Source of the DNA: Desulfobotulus alkaliphilus
GTDB lineage: Bacteria > Desulfobacterota > Desulfobacteria > Desulfobacterales > ASO4-4
DNA: 49,206 bases
Direction: 5' to 3'
Assembly: GCF_007830435.1 (NCBI RefSeq)
Contig: NZ_VLLC01000026.1
Span: 1 to 49,206, forward strand
Of this stretch, positions 31,917 to 40,843 are shown piece by piece. Position 1 is the first letter of the stretch, and each line of letters opens with the position of its first letter. The notes below the pieces were generated by a model, which saw nothing but the letters and a program-made list of their open reading frames with translations, had not been told where the DNA came from and searched no databases. Made by a program: the position numbers and the translations under genes.

Positions 31917-33068
31917 ATGATTCAGCCCCAGCGTCTCAGTGATATGTTTCTGCAGTTGGTACGCATTGACTCACCCTCCCGTGAGGAGCAGGAAATAGCA
32001 GCTTTTCTGAAAACTACACTTGAAGACCTCGGCGCAGAGGTTTCCTTTGACAATGCAGGAGAGGCAGCCGGGGGGACCGTGGGGAATCTCATTGCATGGT
32101 TTCCGGGAACCCTGGACCTTGAGCCCGTTCTCCTTTCTGCCCACATGGATACGGTGGAACCGGGCAGGGGGGTGAAGCCCGTTTTTGAAAACGGCGTTTT
32201 TCGCAGCAGCGGGGATACCATTCTGGGGTCCGATGATAAATCCGGCATTGCCATTATCCTTGAGGTGCTGCACTCCCTGAAAGAAAGGATGATACCCCAT
32301 GGACCCATTGAAGTGGTTTTTTCCATATGTGAGGAGATCGGTCTTACGGGGGCCAAGCTCATGGATAAGTCCCGGCTGAAATCCCGTTTCGGATACGTTC
32401 TGGATGCCTGGGATATTAATAAAATTGTTCTTCGTGCACCTGCGGCCAACCGTTTCCGCTTTGTGGTCCATGGTAAAGAAGCCCATGCCGGAGCAGAGCC
32501 GGAAAACGGCATCAATGCCATTGTGCTTGCGGCAAAGGCTCTGGCGGCCTGTCCCGATGGCAGAATTGATCACGAGACCACCTGCAACATTGGTAAAATT
32601 GAAGGGGGAACAGCAACTAATATTGTTCCGTCCTCTGTGGTGGTGCTTGGGGAAGCCCGAAGCCATGATCCGGCAAAACTTGAGAAACTGACACGGCAGA
32701 TCACAGGGGCTTTTCAGAATGCCGTGGCCGAAGCCGGGGGAGGGGAAGCCCCTCTGCTTCCCCGTGTGGAAGTGCATGTGGAAGAAGATTTTCCCCACAC
32801 CTGCATCCCGGAGGATGCACCCGTGGTGCTGCTGGCAAAACAGGCTGCAGAAAACCTTGGGCGCACCATGAAAACCGGCTCCGTAGGTGGTGGTTCCGAT
32901 GCCAATATTTTTTTTAGGCATGGAATCGATGCCTGTGTCATCGGTACGGGAATGCGTGAGGTCCATACTTTAAGGGAGCATGTCTTTCTTTCGGATATGG
33001 TGGACTGTGCCAGTCTGCTTGAAGAGGTTGTCCGCATACACAGCCTTGGAGCAGGGGAGGAGAAGTGA
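31917..33068 (+). CDS. M20-family metallopeptidase (PepT-like)
   Basis: A 383-residue cytoplasmic protein. Metal-binding motifs of the M20/M28 co-catalytic type are visible: LLSAHMDTVEPG (His and Asp at about 75-77), ILGSDDKSGIAI (bridging Asp about 103), SICEEIGLTGAK (Glu pair about 143), and VGGGSDANIF near the end. The middle dimerisation domain contains HGKEAHAGAEPENGINA. It should hydrolyse small peptides or N-acyl amino acids. An unusual VLDAWDINKIV replaces the more common VLDxDGxxG. The ATG at 31917 starts after a GGAG. pgpA follows with a one-base overlap. Confidence 0.9.
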   Translation: MIQPQRLSDMFLQLVRIDSPSREEQEIAAFLKTTLEDLGAEVSFDNAGEAAGGTVGNLIAWFPGTLDLEPVLLSAHMDTVEPGRGVKPVFENGVFRSSGDTILGSDDKSGIAIILEVLHSLKERMIPHGPIEVVFSICEEIGLTGAKLMDKSRLKSRFGYVLDAWDINKIVLRAPAANRFRFVVHGKEAHAGAEPENGINAIVLAAKALAACPDGRIDHETTCNIGKIEGGTATNIVPSSVVVLGEARSHDPAKLEKLTRQITGAFQNAVAEAGGGEAPLLPRVEVHVEEDFPHTCIPEDAPVVLLAKQAAENLGRTMKTGSVGGGSDANIFFRHGIDACVIGTGMREVHTLREHVFLSDMVDCASLLEEVVRIHSLGAGEEK

Positions 33069-33526
33069 TGCGTCTTCCTGAAAATCCCGTAATGTTTCTG
33101 GCAACTTTTGCTGGCACGGGAAATGCAAAAAAAGCACCGGGCACCATGGGAACCCTTGCGGGAATTCCGTTCTGTGCCCTTCTTCTTCTGTTGCCCCTGC
33201 AGGTTCAGATGGTTGTTGTGATGACGGCTGTACTTTTGGGAATCATGGTCTGTGACAAGGCGGCGGAAGAGCTGGGTGAAAAAGATCCTTCCTGCGTTGT
33301 GCTGGATGAGGTGCTGGGTCTTGCCGTTACCCTGATGTTTTTCCCCTTATCGTTTTTTACTGTGATTCTTGGTTTTTTTCTGTTTCGTTTTTTTGACATA
33401 GTCAAGCCATGGCCCGTAAATTTTTTTGATGAAAGAATTCCCGGAGGTGCGGGTATTGTACTGGATGATGTGGCGGCAGGGCTTTGTGCCCATTTGGTTC
33501 TGGCTGTTCTTTTTTATGTTTTCTGA
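33068..33526 (+). CDS. pgpA: Phosphatidylglycerophosphatase A
   Basis: A 152-residue membrane enzyme. The ATG at 33068 overlaps the stop of the peptidase by one base and follows GGGGAGGAG; a GTG three bases earlier is possible. Motifs fit PgpA: FAGTGNAKKAPGTMGTLAG at the N-terminus, VVLDEVLGLAVTL (catalytic Asp/Glu) and FRFFDIVKPWPVNFFDE, with hydrophobic helices between. It removes the phosphate from phosphatidylglycerol phosphate at the inner membrane. It forms a two-gene unit with the M20 peptidase. Confidence 0.94.
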   Translation: MRLPENPVMFLATFAGTGNAKKAPGTMGTLAGIPFCALLLLLPLQVQMVVVMTAVLLGIMVCDKAAEELGEKDPSCVVLDEVLGLAVTLMFFPLSFFTVILGFFLFRFFDIVKPWPVNFFDERIPGGAGIVLDDVAAGLCAHLVLAVLFYVF

Positions 33527-33595
33527 AGCATAAGCCCGGCAGTTTTTTGTTCCGGTGGCGGGCATGGAAGTAAAATAACCCTTTGAGAAATTTTG

Positions 33596-34204
33596 ATGGA
33601 GCAGACATTGGCACTTACACTGGAAGAAAAACATGAGATGATTCTGGCGGCAGAAAGGCGTAAGGCCTATGCCCTTGCCAGAGAACTGATTCAGAAGCCG
33701 GAGGCTTCCGTATGGATGATTCTGATTCCCATACTTTTTATCCACCATGCCTTTAATATTCAGAGGTATAAAAAAAGTATCCACGGTTTTGCGGAAAATT
33801 ATATTAAAACCCGTCAGAAAGCACTGGAACTGGCCTTTTATTCCATGAAGGAGGAAAAGGGCATTGCCATCAACCTTGAGAACTGTTTTCCATCGGTGGA
33901 GATGCATGAAGAAAAGGAAGTGCGTCTCTGTGAAAAGCAGCTGGAGGAAATCCGTCTGTTCTTTCACCATTATAAGCTGCTGATGGAGGCCCGGGGAAAA
34001 AGCTACGAAACCATGGTCAGGGCCGCCTACGGCGAAGCCGGAAGGCTGAAGGCCTTTTACAATGCTCTGGAAAAGGCGGAAAAGGAAGTTATCCGCTATG
34101 TGAACAGGAGCTTTCAGACCAGTGAGGCAGCTTTGGACGTGACAAAGAGGATGCAAAAAATTGTCAGTGGTATCCGGGATAAAGAAGTGAAGGAAATTTT
34201 TTAG
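33596..34204 (+). CDS. Hypothetical protein with one membrane segment and helical body
   Basis: A 202-residue protein from ATG 33596. A hydrophobic stretch (VWMILIPILFIHHAFNI, about 37-53) is followed by a long helical, charged region (YIKTRQKALELAFYSMKEEKG, EKQLEEIRLFFHHYKLL, LKAFYNALEKAEKEV). I do not recognise the family with certainty. It follows pgpA by about 70 bases on the same strand. The ribosome binding site is weak. The composition is like its neighbours, so it is probably resident. Confidence 0.75.
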   Translation: MEQTLALTLEEKHEMILAAERRKAYALARELIQKPEASVWMILIPILFIHHAFNIQRYKKSIHGFAENYIKTRQKALELAFYSMKEEKGIAINLENCFPSVEMHEEKEVRLCEKQLEEIRLFFHHYKLLMEARGKSYETMVRAAYGEAGRLKAFYNALEKAEKEVIRYVNRSFQTSEAALDVTKRMQKIVSGIRDKEVKEIF

Positions 34205-34339
34205 AAAGGCTGCTGATCCCTCAGCCTGCTGACAGACCAAAAAATCAGGTCATCTGAAAAGATCAGGTATTTAAAAAAATCAGATCATCCAAAAACGTCC
34301 GCAATGAATAGCCACTGGCTTTTTGCTGCGGATGTTTTT

Positions 34340-34582
34340 TTATTGTTCTGACCGCCGGATACCGGATCGCATATGGGACTGGGCTGCAAAGGTTTCTTCG
34401 GACTGGGTGTAAAAATACTGGTTGGCGTCAAGGTCTGCCGCAATGATGATATCCATTATGGGCCGGATCACAGGCAGAGTCTGCATCCATGGCAGAACAA
34501 GGGCGACTGCAATCCAGAAACCTGCCACGCCTGTGATCAGTCTGGCTATGCCCGGTAATTTTTTTTGTTTTTTTTCTGACAT
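34340..34582 (-). CDS. Small membrane protein next to the UPF0324 permease
   Basis: I choose the ATG at 34582 (MSEKKQKKLPGIARL), preceded by GAGGTAAG; an ATG at 34633 lacks a good ribosome binding site. The 80-residue product has one clear hydrophobic segment (LITGVAGFWIAVALVLPWM, about 17-35) and perhaps a second (VIRPIMDIIIAA). It lies 142 bases after the permease stop on the same strand and may be an accessory subunit. No family recognised. Confidence 0.7.
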   Translation of the reverse strand: MSEKKQKKLPGIARLITGVAGFWIAVALVLPWMQTLPVIRPIMDIIIAADLDANQYFYTQSEETFAAQSHMRSGIRRSEQ

Positions 34583-34724
34583 TTTCTTACCTCTGCTGGA
34601 AAAAATCATATCCGTTTGAAGTGTGGTTTTCATCCCTGTTCCGATGGCCTTTCTGTGGGATCAAAGGGGAAATTCCCGTCCGTATCATAAAGGCAGAGGA
34701 TACGGACGGGATGTTCCGGTATGC

Positions 34725-36467
34725 TTACAGGCTTGCCGTAATATCCGGGAATACAAGGAAGAACATGATGTACGCCATGAGCAGGGTCAGGGCGAGGTTG
34801 AGGCTCTGACCGCATACATAGAGAATAACAGGCTTACCACCGGTAAAGTGCTTGGCCATTTCCCTGAAGTTAGATGTCAGACCAATGGAGGCAAAGGCCA
34901 GAATAAAGAACCACTCACGGCAGGGACGGCTGAAACCGCGAAGTACACCCTGATCCAGCATCACATCCCCGCGGGCACCCATGGCTTCGATCATGATGGA
35001 AAATACGATGGATGCGGCAATGAAACCAAGGACAAATTTTGGGAAACGGTACCAGATTTCCATTTTCTTAACGGTCTGGCCTTCCACGCAGTCCACCTTG
35101 GCACACCAGTACACAGCCACACCAAAGGCAATGGCGCCGATCATGATATTCTGGATCATCTTGATGGTTGCAGCAACAAACATCCCCGTTTCACCAAGGA
35201 AGGCACCTGCGGCAACAACGGCACCCGTAGAGTCGATGGTACCACCGATCCATGCACCGCCCAGAACGGGATGCATACCAACGGATACGATGAAGGTAGG
35301 AAGGGCAATCATCATAATGGCCGTGAAGAGCATGGACATGCCAATGGCAATGGTGAGCTCTTCCTTGGTGGCACGGCAGGCCGCAGCCGTTGCAATGGCT
35401 GCGGAAACCCCGCAGACGCACATATCCGATGATACGGTGATGTTCAGGGTTTTGGATTCTATCTTCAGAACTTTTTGACCGAAGATGAAGGTCAGTACCA
35501 GAACCGTCGGCGTGACCACCCATGCCACAAAGATGCCGGGAAGGCCGATGGCAAGGATTTTGCCAAAGAGGATTTCAGCCCCCAGAAGCACAAGGCCGGT
35601 TTTGATGAAATATTCGGTCTGGGCTGCGTCTTTGATGAACTGGGGTGTCCCTATGGTATTGGCAATGAGCATGCCGCCGAGGATGGCCCAGATGAGAGGA
35701 CCAAAGCCCCAGCTTCTGAGGGTGCTGTTGGCACCGATGATTTCTGAAATGATTGCAAGAAGAAAAACAAAGCCAAACCCTTTAATGAAGTTGGCTGTGT
35801 TAATGTTCATTACCGTGGTGCCTGCGGCAAAGAAAAGCATGAAAATAACACCGATGCCAAACAGATAGGGTATTTTGTTATACGCTTGGGTTCCTGCCTG
35901 GGAGCGGGCCCTGCTTTCGGCACTTCTGGCGGAACGCCACTGGGCTATGGAAGCTTCGGCTTTTTTATTCAGCTCCGTATTCTGGAAGGCTGCATTTGCG
36001 GCTGCTGCCTGATCCGCTTCAGCCTGTGCAAGGGCAGCTCTGGTTTTTTCCTGGGCTGCAGCGTGTCTTTCTTTGGCACCTTCCCGGATTTCAGCAGCCC
36101 TTGCTTCCGTCAGTATGAGGGCTTCCATGGGGTTGGAGGCCCATCTTGCAGGGGTTCCCAGCCATTTGGCAAGGGTTTTTCCATGGGATTCATTTCTGGC
36201 GCGCAGTCCGGAGAGGGTGTCATTGGCCCTGTGCCATTCAAGGGTGTGGAAGGGGGCACGGCTGTCTTCGGCCTTCATGGTGTTCTGGGACTGGGTAATT
36301 TTCTGATCCATATCCGCAGGCGGTCTTGGAAGGAAAATGATCAGACCAACAATAAGAATAATGATGCCTAACCAGATGGCCCACCAGTCTTCTTTTTTAT
36401 AGAGTTCAGACCATTCCCATTTTGCCTGATCCACAACGATTTCCGCCTGTCTGCTTTGTCCTGACAT
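34725..36467 (-). CDS. UPF0324/YeiH-family permease with a large N-terminal extension
   Basis: A 580-residue protein. The C-terminal 370 residues are the YeiH/UPF0324 ten-helix membrane domain (GFVFLLAIISEIIGANSTLRS, TVSSDMCVCGVSAAIA, GGAWIGGTIDSTGAVVAAG, FASIGLTSNFREM). The family is annotated as putative sulfate exporters; transport is poorly proven. Residues 1-200 are not part of normal YeiH. They include a helix at about 28-46 and then about 150 mostly charged Ala/Glu/Arg-rich residues (RAAEIREGAKERHAAAQEK) predicted to form a coiled coil on one side of the membrane. A Ser/Arg-rich link leads to the first main helix at about 205. The gene is probably cotranscribed with the 80-residue membrane protein downstream. 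Confidence 0.82.
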   Translation of the reverse strand: MSGQSRQAEIVVDQAKWEWSELYKKEDWWAIWLGIIILIVGLIIFLPRPPADMDQKITQSQNTMKAEDSRAPFHTLEWHRANDTLSGLRARNESHGKTLAKWLGTPARWASNPMEALILTEARAAEIREGAKERHAAAQEKTRAALAQAEADQAAAANAAFQNTELNKKAEASIAQWRSARSAESRARSQAGTQAYNKIPYLFGIGVIFMLFFAAGTTVMNINTANFIKGFGFVFLLAIISEIIGANSTLRSWGFGPLIWAILGGMLIANTIGTPQFIKDAAQTEYFIKTGLVLLGAEILFGKILAIGLPGIFVAWVVTPTVLVLTFIFGQKVLKIESKTLNITVSSDMCVCGVSAAIATAAACRATKEELTIAIGMSMLFTAIMMIALPTFIVSVGMHPVLGGAWIGGTIDSTGAVVAAGAFLGETGMFVAATIKMIQNIMIGAIAFGVAVYWCAKVDCVEGQTVKKMEIWYRFPKFVLGFIAASIVFSIMIEAMGARGDVMLDQGVLRGFSRPCREWFFILAFASIGLTSNFREMAKHFTGGKPVILYVCGQSLNLALTLLMAYIMFFLVFPDITASL

Positions 36468-36955
36468 AATAAAAACTCCTTGAAATGATAGTGACTTCTG
36501 GTTTTTGTATGTCCGTTTTGCCTGTCTGTATTTTCAAGAGCCTGACTCGGTGGATGTAAAAAATGTTTTTCGGGGTATTGTCGGGGGCAAACATTTTTTG
36601 ACACCTGAGCCTTTTTATTGTCGGCCCTTTTCATGGCAAACGGAAAACACGCTCACAAGGATTCAACAGATTAGCAAAATGAATGCCGTAATTGCTTCTT
36701 TGTCAGGGTGGAAAATATATCCTGATATTTCAGCATGTCATTCGCCGGAATTTATTTTTGTAAACGATGAAGGGGTAGAGGTGCAGCCTTGGGGGTGCAG
36801 CTCGGGGATGGGTAGGTGCAGCCTTGCGGCTGCATGGTGGTGCAATCGGTTTTCCGTGTATTTTTTTCTGATGAAAGCGGGTTAGTGTTTTCTTATGCTT
36901 TAGAAAAAGGTATGTAAAAACTTTTGCAGGAAAACCGGAACAACTTGGAGGGTTC
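36468..36955. other. Intergenic region before recA, with GTGCAGCC repeats
   Basis: This divergent region of 488 bases carries the leaders of the permease and recA. AGGTGCAGCCTTG occurs twice (36779-36791 and 36814-36826), and the second copy runs into TGCAGCC...GGCTGCA, a small hairpin. A GGAGGG lies before the recA ATG. I did not find a LexA box I could defend, although recA is usually SOS regulated. Confidence 0.5.
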
Positions 36956-38071
36956 ATGAGTATTTCAGGGGATAAGGGAAAGGCCATTGAGTCGGCCATG
37001 GGACAGATTGAACGTCAGTTTGGAAAAGGCGCCATCATGCGTCTGGGCAGCAAGGAAGTGATAGCGGTTCCCACCATTTCCACAGGCTCCCTGGCTCTGG
37101 ACAGAGCCCTTGGCATTGGCGGCCTGCCCAAAGGCCGTGTGGTGGAAGTTTATGGTCCTGAGTCTTCGGGTAAAACAACGCTGGCCCTCCATGCGGTGTC
37201 GGAGTGTCAGCGTGCCGGGGGAGTGGCTGCCTTCATTGATGCGGAGCATGCTCTGGACACGGCCTATGCAAGAAGACTGGGCGTGAATGTGGATGAGCTG
37301 CTGGTTTCCCAGCCGGATACGGGTGAGCAGGCCCTTGAAATTGCCGATATGCTGGTGCGCAGCGGGGCTGTGGATATCCTTGTCATTGATTCCGTTGCCG
37401 CACTGGTTCCAAGGGCTGAAATTGAAGGGGAAATGGGGGATGCCCATATGGGGCTTCAGGCCCGTCTCATGAGTCAGGCCCTTCGAAAGCTGACGGCTAC
37501 CATTGGCAAGACCATGACAACGGTGATTTTCATTAACCAGATCCGCATGAAAATCGGTGTGATGTTTGGTAATCCGGAAACCACCACCGGTGGCAATGCC
37601 CTGAAGTTCTATGCCTCCGTCCGGCTGGATGTGCGTCGTGCCGCAGCCATCAAGGATGGTCAGGATGTTACGGGCAACCGTACCCGTGTCAAGGTGGTGA
37701 AAAACAAGCTGGCCCCCCCCTTCAAAGAGGCGGAGTTTGATCTCATGTATGGAGAGGGTATTTCCAGAATCGGTGATTTGCTGGATCTGGGTGTGGAAGC
37801 GGGGATTATTGAAAAAAGTGGTGCCTGGTATGCCTATGACGGCGAGCGCATCGGTCAGGGCCGGGAGAATGTGAAAAAATTTCTGAAGGAAAATGAAGAC
37901 CTGTTTAACACCCTCTATGTCAAGGTCAGGGAAAGTATGGGCATTGGCCTGCCTGTGGCACCAGAGAAGGATGAAAAGGCTGCAAAAGCAGGCAAGAATG
38001 CCAAAGCCCCCCGTGAAAAAAAGGGGGAAGAACCTTCCATGTTTGATGATGCAGTACCCTCCGATGAGTAA
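36956..38071 (+). CDS. recA: Recombinase RecA
   Basis: A 371-residue protein. The P-loop is [13 protein letters not shown] (about 64-76). Walker B is [20 protein letters not shown], loop L1/L2 segments appear in [19 protein letters not shown] and [20 protein letters not shown], and the C-terminal tail is acidic. It forms nucleoprotein filaments for homologous recombination and activates LexA self-cleavage. The ATG follows TTGGAGGGTTC. alaS follows 54 bases later. Length and motifs are standard. Confidence 0.98.
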   Translation: MSISGDKGKAIESAMGQIERQFGKGAIMRLGSKEVIAVPTISTGSLALDRALGIGGLPKGRVVEVYGPESSGKTTLALHAVSECQRAGGVAAFIDAEHALDTAYARRLGVNVDELLVSQPDTGEQALEIADMLVRSGAVDILVIDSVAALVPRAEIEGEMGDAHMGLQARLMSQALRKLTATIGKTMTTVIFINQIRMKIGVMFGNPETTTGGNALKFYASVRLDVRRAAAIKDGQDVTGNRTRVKVVKNKLAPPFKEAEFDLMYGEGISRIGDLLDLGVEAGIIEKSGAWYAYDGERIGQGRENVKKFLKENEDLFNTLYVKVRESMGIGLPVAPEKDEKAAKAGKNAKAPREKKGEEPSMFDDAVPSDE

Positions 38072-38125
38072 TCAGAATATTTTATATCTGACTGATCTTA
38101 AAGTAAGCAGGAGAAAATAAAAACC

Positions 38126-40756
38126 ATGATGACGGGAAATGAAATTCGTCAGAAATTTCTGGAATATTTTAAAAAACATGATCACCGTCTGGTGCGCAGC
38201 TCTTCCCTTGTTCCCTCCGATGACCCCACCCTGCTGTTTACCAATGCGGGCATGGTGCAGTTCAAACGGGTGTTCATAGGGGAAGAAAAAAGGGATTATG
38301 TTACGGCAACCACCTCCCAGAAATGTGTCCGGGCCGGAGGCAAGCATAACGATCTGGAGAATGTGGGCTATACCGCAAGGCACCATACCTTTTTTGAGAT
38401 GCTGGGTAATTTCAGTTTCGGGAATTATTTCAAGGAAAAGGCCATTGCCTTTGCCTGGGATCTCCTTACCAACGGATATGGCCTTCCTGCGGATAAACTC
38501 TGGGTTTCCATCTATCTGGATGATGATGAGGCCTTTACTATCTGGCATGAGCAGATCGGTGTACCTAAAGAGCGTATCGTGCGTCTGGGGGAAGAGGATA
38601 ATTTCTGGGCCATGGGGGATACGGGCCCCTGCGGACCCTGCTCAGAAATCCACATAGACCGGGGGCCTGCCCATGGCTGTGACAACCCTGCCTGTGCCGT
38701 TGGCTGTGACTGCGACCGCTATCTTGAAATCTGGAACCTTGTGTTCATGCAGTTTAACCGCTCCGAAGACGGGACCATGACGCCTCTGCCCAAGCCCAGT
38801 ATTGACACGGGCATGGGGCTTGAGCGCATTGCCTCCGTGGTGCAGGGGGTGGACACCAATTATGACACGGATCTCTTTGTTCCCATCATGGAAAAGGTGG
38901 GAGAGATGGCCGGGAAAAAGCCGGGCGAAAATCCTTCATGGGATGTGGCCATGAAGGTCATTGCCGATCACAGCCGTGCCGCAGCCTTTCTTGTCAATGA
39001 TGGTGTGCTGCCTTCCAACGAGGGCAGGGGCTATGTGCTGCGCCGTATTCTGCGCAGGGCCATCCGCTATGGCCGCAACATCGGTCTGACCCGGCCCTTT
39101 CTCAAGGATACGGTGCGGGTGGTTTTTGCCATTATGGAAGATGCCTATCCTGAGCTGAAAACCCAGGAGAGCTTCATCTGCAGTGTGATAGAAAATGAGG
39201 AAATCCGTTTTTCCGAAACCCTGGACAACGGGCTGAAGCTTCTCCATGAAACCCTTGAAGGCCTTGCCAGCGAAGGGAAAAAGGAGCTGTCGGGCGATGT
39301 GATTTTCCGGCTGTATGACACCTATGGTTTCCCTGTGGATATCGTAAAAGACGTTACCAAGGGAAGTGATATCCGCCTTGATATGCAGGGCTTTGAAAAA
39401 ATCATGGCAGAGCGGAGGGAAATGAGCCGCAGCAAGGTGAAGTTTGATGCCATGAATGAAGCCTACCTTTCCCTTTCCAGCACAGGGGTTCAGACCACCT
39501 TTACGGGATATGAGCGTACGGAAGATAAGGCAAAGGTGCTTTTGCTTGTGCAGGAGGGCAAGGCCTGTGAAAGGGTTGAGGGAGAAGGGGCGCTGGAGCT
39601 GGTAACAGACCGTACGCCCTTTTATGCGGAGTCCGGCGGGCAGGCGGGTGACAGGGGTTTTATCCGTACGGAAAGTTTTGAAATGGAAGTGACAGATACC
39701 CTGAAAGATCCCACGGGTATTTTCATCCATAAGGGAAGGATTCTTTCGGGAAACCTTGCAAAGGGTGAGGTCGTCAGTCTTTGTGTGGACGGTGCCGCCA
39801 GAGCCAGCACCGAAAGAAATCACACGGCCACCCACCTTCTCCACGCTGCCCTGCGGGATGTGGTGGGGGATCATGTGAAGCAGTCTGGCTCCCTTGTGGG
39901 TCCGGACCGGCTTCGTTTTGATTTCACCCATTTTTCCGGAATAGAGCGGACCGTTCTGGACAGGGTGGAGGTCTGGGTGAATGAAAAAATCCGTCAGAAT
40001 GTCCCTGTGAACTCCGAGGTCATGCAGGCGGAGGAAGCTTTCAAAACCGGAGCCACAGCCCTTTTTGAGGAAAAATACGGGGACGAGGTACGGGTGATCA
40101 CTCTGGATACCTTTAGCAAGGAATTCTGTGGAGGGACACATACGGCCTACACAGGGGATATCGGCCTCTTTGTCATTGTATCCGAAGGCAGTGTGGCGGC
40201 GGGTGTCCGCCGTATCGAAGCTTTGACCGGTGCATCGGCCCTTGCCTTTGTACAGGAGCGTAACCGCATTGTCCTTGAGGCGGCTTCCCTTTTAAAGGAC
40301 AGGCCGGAAACGCTGGTTCCCCGGGTGGAACGTCTGCTGGCGGACTGCCGCAGTCAGGAAAAAACCATTGATTCCCTGAAAAACAAGATGGCGGAAATGA
40401 GTGCGGGAGATATTACCGAAGGCGTTGTGGAGATTCAGGGCGTTAAGGTACTGGCCAAAAAGGTGATGGTGGATAATCCGGCCTCCCTCAGGGATCTTGC
40501 GGATCGTATGAAGGATAAGCTGGGTTCCGGTATTGTGCTTCTGGGAACGGAATCCGATGGCAAGGTTCTTCTCATAGCCGTGGTAAGTAAGGATCTTGTG
40601 GGGCGTTTCCATGCAGGAAATATTGTAAAAACCGCAGCCGGTGTGGTGGGTGGCGGCGGTGGTGGCCGTCCGGATATGGCCCAGGCCGGTGGTACCCGTC
40701 CTGAAAATCTGGATGCGGCTTTGAAGACGGTTCTGGACATGGCAGCCCAGGCCTGA
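38126..40756 (+). CDS. alaS: Alanine-tRNA ligase
   Basis: An 876-residue class II synthetase. The N-terminal catalytic core shows RQKFLEYFKKHDHR, SSLVPSDDPTLLFTNAGM, GKHNDLENVGYTARHHTFFE and GMGLERIASVVQG. The editing domain carries the zinc-binding HTATHLLHAALR (about 568-579) and CGGTHTAYTGDIG (about 667). The C-terminal DHHA1-type domain ends with GGGGGGRPDMAQAGG. It charges tRNA-Ala and edits Ser/Gly. The first of two ATGs is taken as the start; the second lies three bases on. A hairpin terminator follows. Confidence 0.97.
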   Translation: MMTGNEIRQKFLEYFKKHDHRLVRSSSLVPSDDPTLLFTNAGMVQFKRVFIGEEKRDYVTATTSQKCVRAGGKHNDLENVGYTARHHTFFEMLGNFSFGNYFKEKAIAFAWDLLTNGYGLPADKLWVSIYLDDDEAFTIWHEQIGVPKERIVRLGEEDNFWAMGDTGPCGPCSEIHIDRGPAHGCDNPACAVGCDCDRYLEIWNLVFMQFNRSEDGTMTPLPKPSIDTGMGLERIASVVQGVDTNYDTDLFVPIMEKVGEMAGKKPGENPSWDVAMKVIADHSRAAAFLVNDGVLPSNEGRGYVLRRILRRAIRYGRNIGLTRPFLKDTVRVVFAIMEDAYPELKTQESFICSVIENEEIRFSETLDNGLKLLHETLEGLASEGKKELSGDVIFRLYDTYGFPVDIVKDVTKGSDIRLDMQGFEKIMAERREMSRSKVKFDAMNEAYLSLSSTGVQTTFTGYERTEDKAKVLLLVQEGKACERVEGEGALELVTDRTPFYAESGGQAGDRGFIRTESFEMEVTDTLKDPTGIFIHKGRILSGNLAKGEVVSLCVDGAARASTERNHTATHLLHAALRDVVGDHVKQSGSLVGPDRLRFDFTHFSGIERTVLDRVEVWVNEKIRQNVPVNSEVMQAEEAFKTGATALFEEKYGDEVRVITLDTFSKEFCGGTHTAYTGDIGLFVIVSEGSVAAGVRRIEALTGASALAFVQERNRIVLEAASLLKDRPETLVPRVERLLADCRSQEKTIDSLKNKMAEMSAGDITEGVVEIQGVKVLAKKVMVDNPASLRDLADRMKDKLGSGIVLLGTESDGKVLLIAVVSKDLVGRFHAGNIVKTAAGVVGGGGGGRPDMAQAGGTRPENLDAALKTVLDMAAQA

Positions 40757-40786
40757 CGGGGCAGGGCGCAGAAGTACCTTAATTTA

Positions 40787-40833
40787 AGGCACACAGGGCA
40801 TTGATGCATGTCTTGTGTGCCTGTTATTTTTTC
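40787..40833. terminator. Terminator between alaS and the convergent ygiQ-like gene
   Basis: AGGCACACA (40787-40795) pairs with TGTGTGCCT (40814-40822) around an 18-base loop. The right side is followed by GTTATTTTTT, fitting termination of alaS. On the minus strand it could also stop ygiQ. Confidence 0.7.
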
Positions 40834-40843
40834 GTCTCCCTTT

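Noticed and set aside
36860-36955. LexA box before recA
   Set aside because: Nothing matched a LexA consensus that I could apply with confidence to this group.
38936-40141. Open frame of 401 codons on the minus strand over alaS
   Set aside because: It is a shadow of the alaS codons with no domain match.
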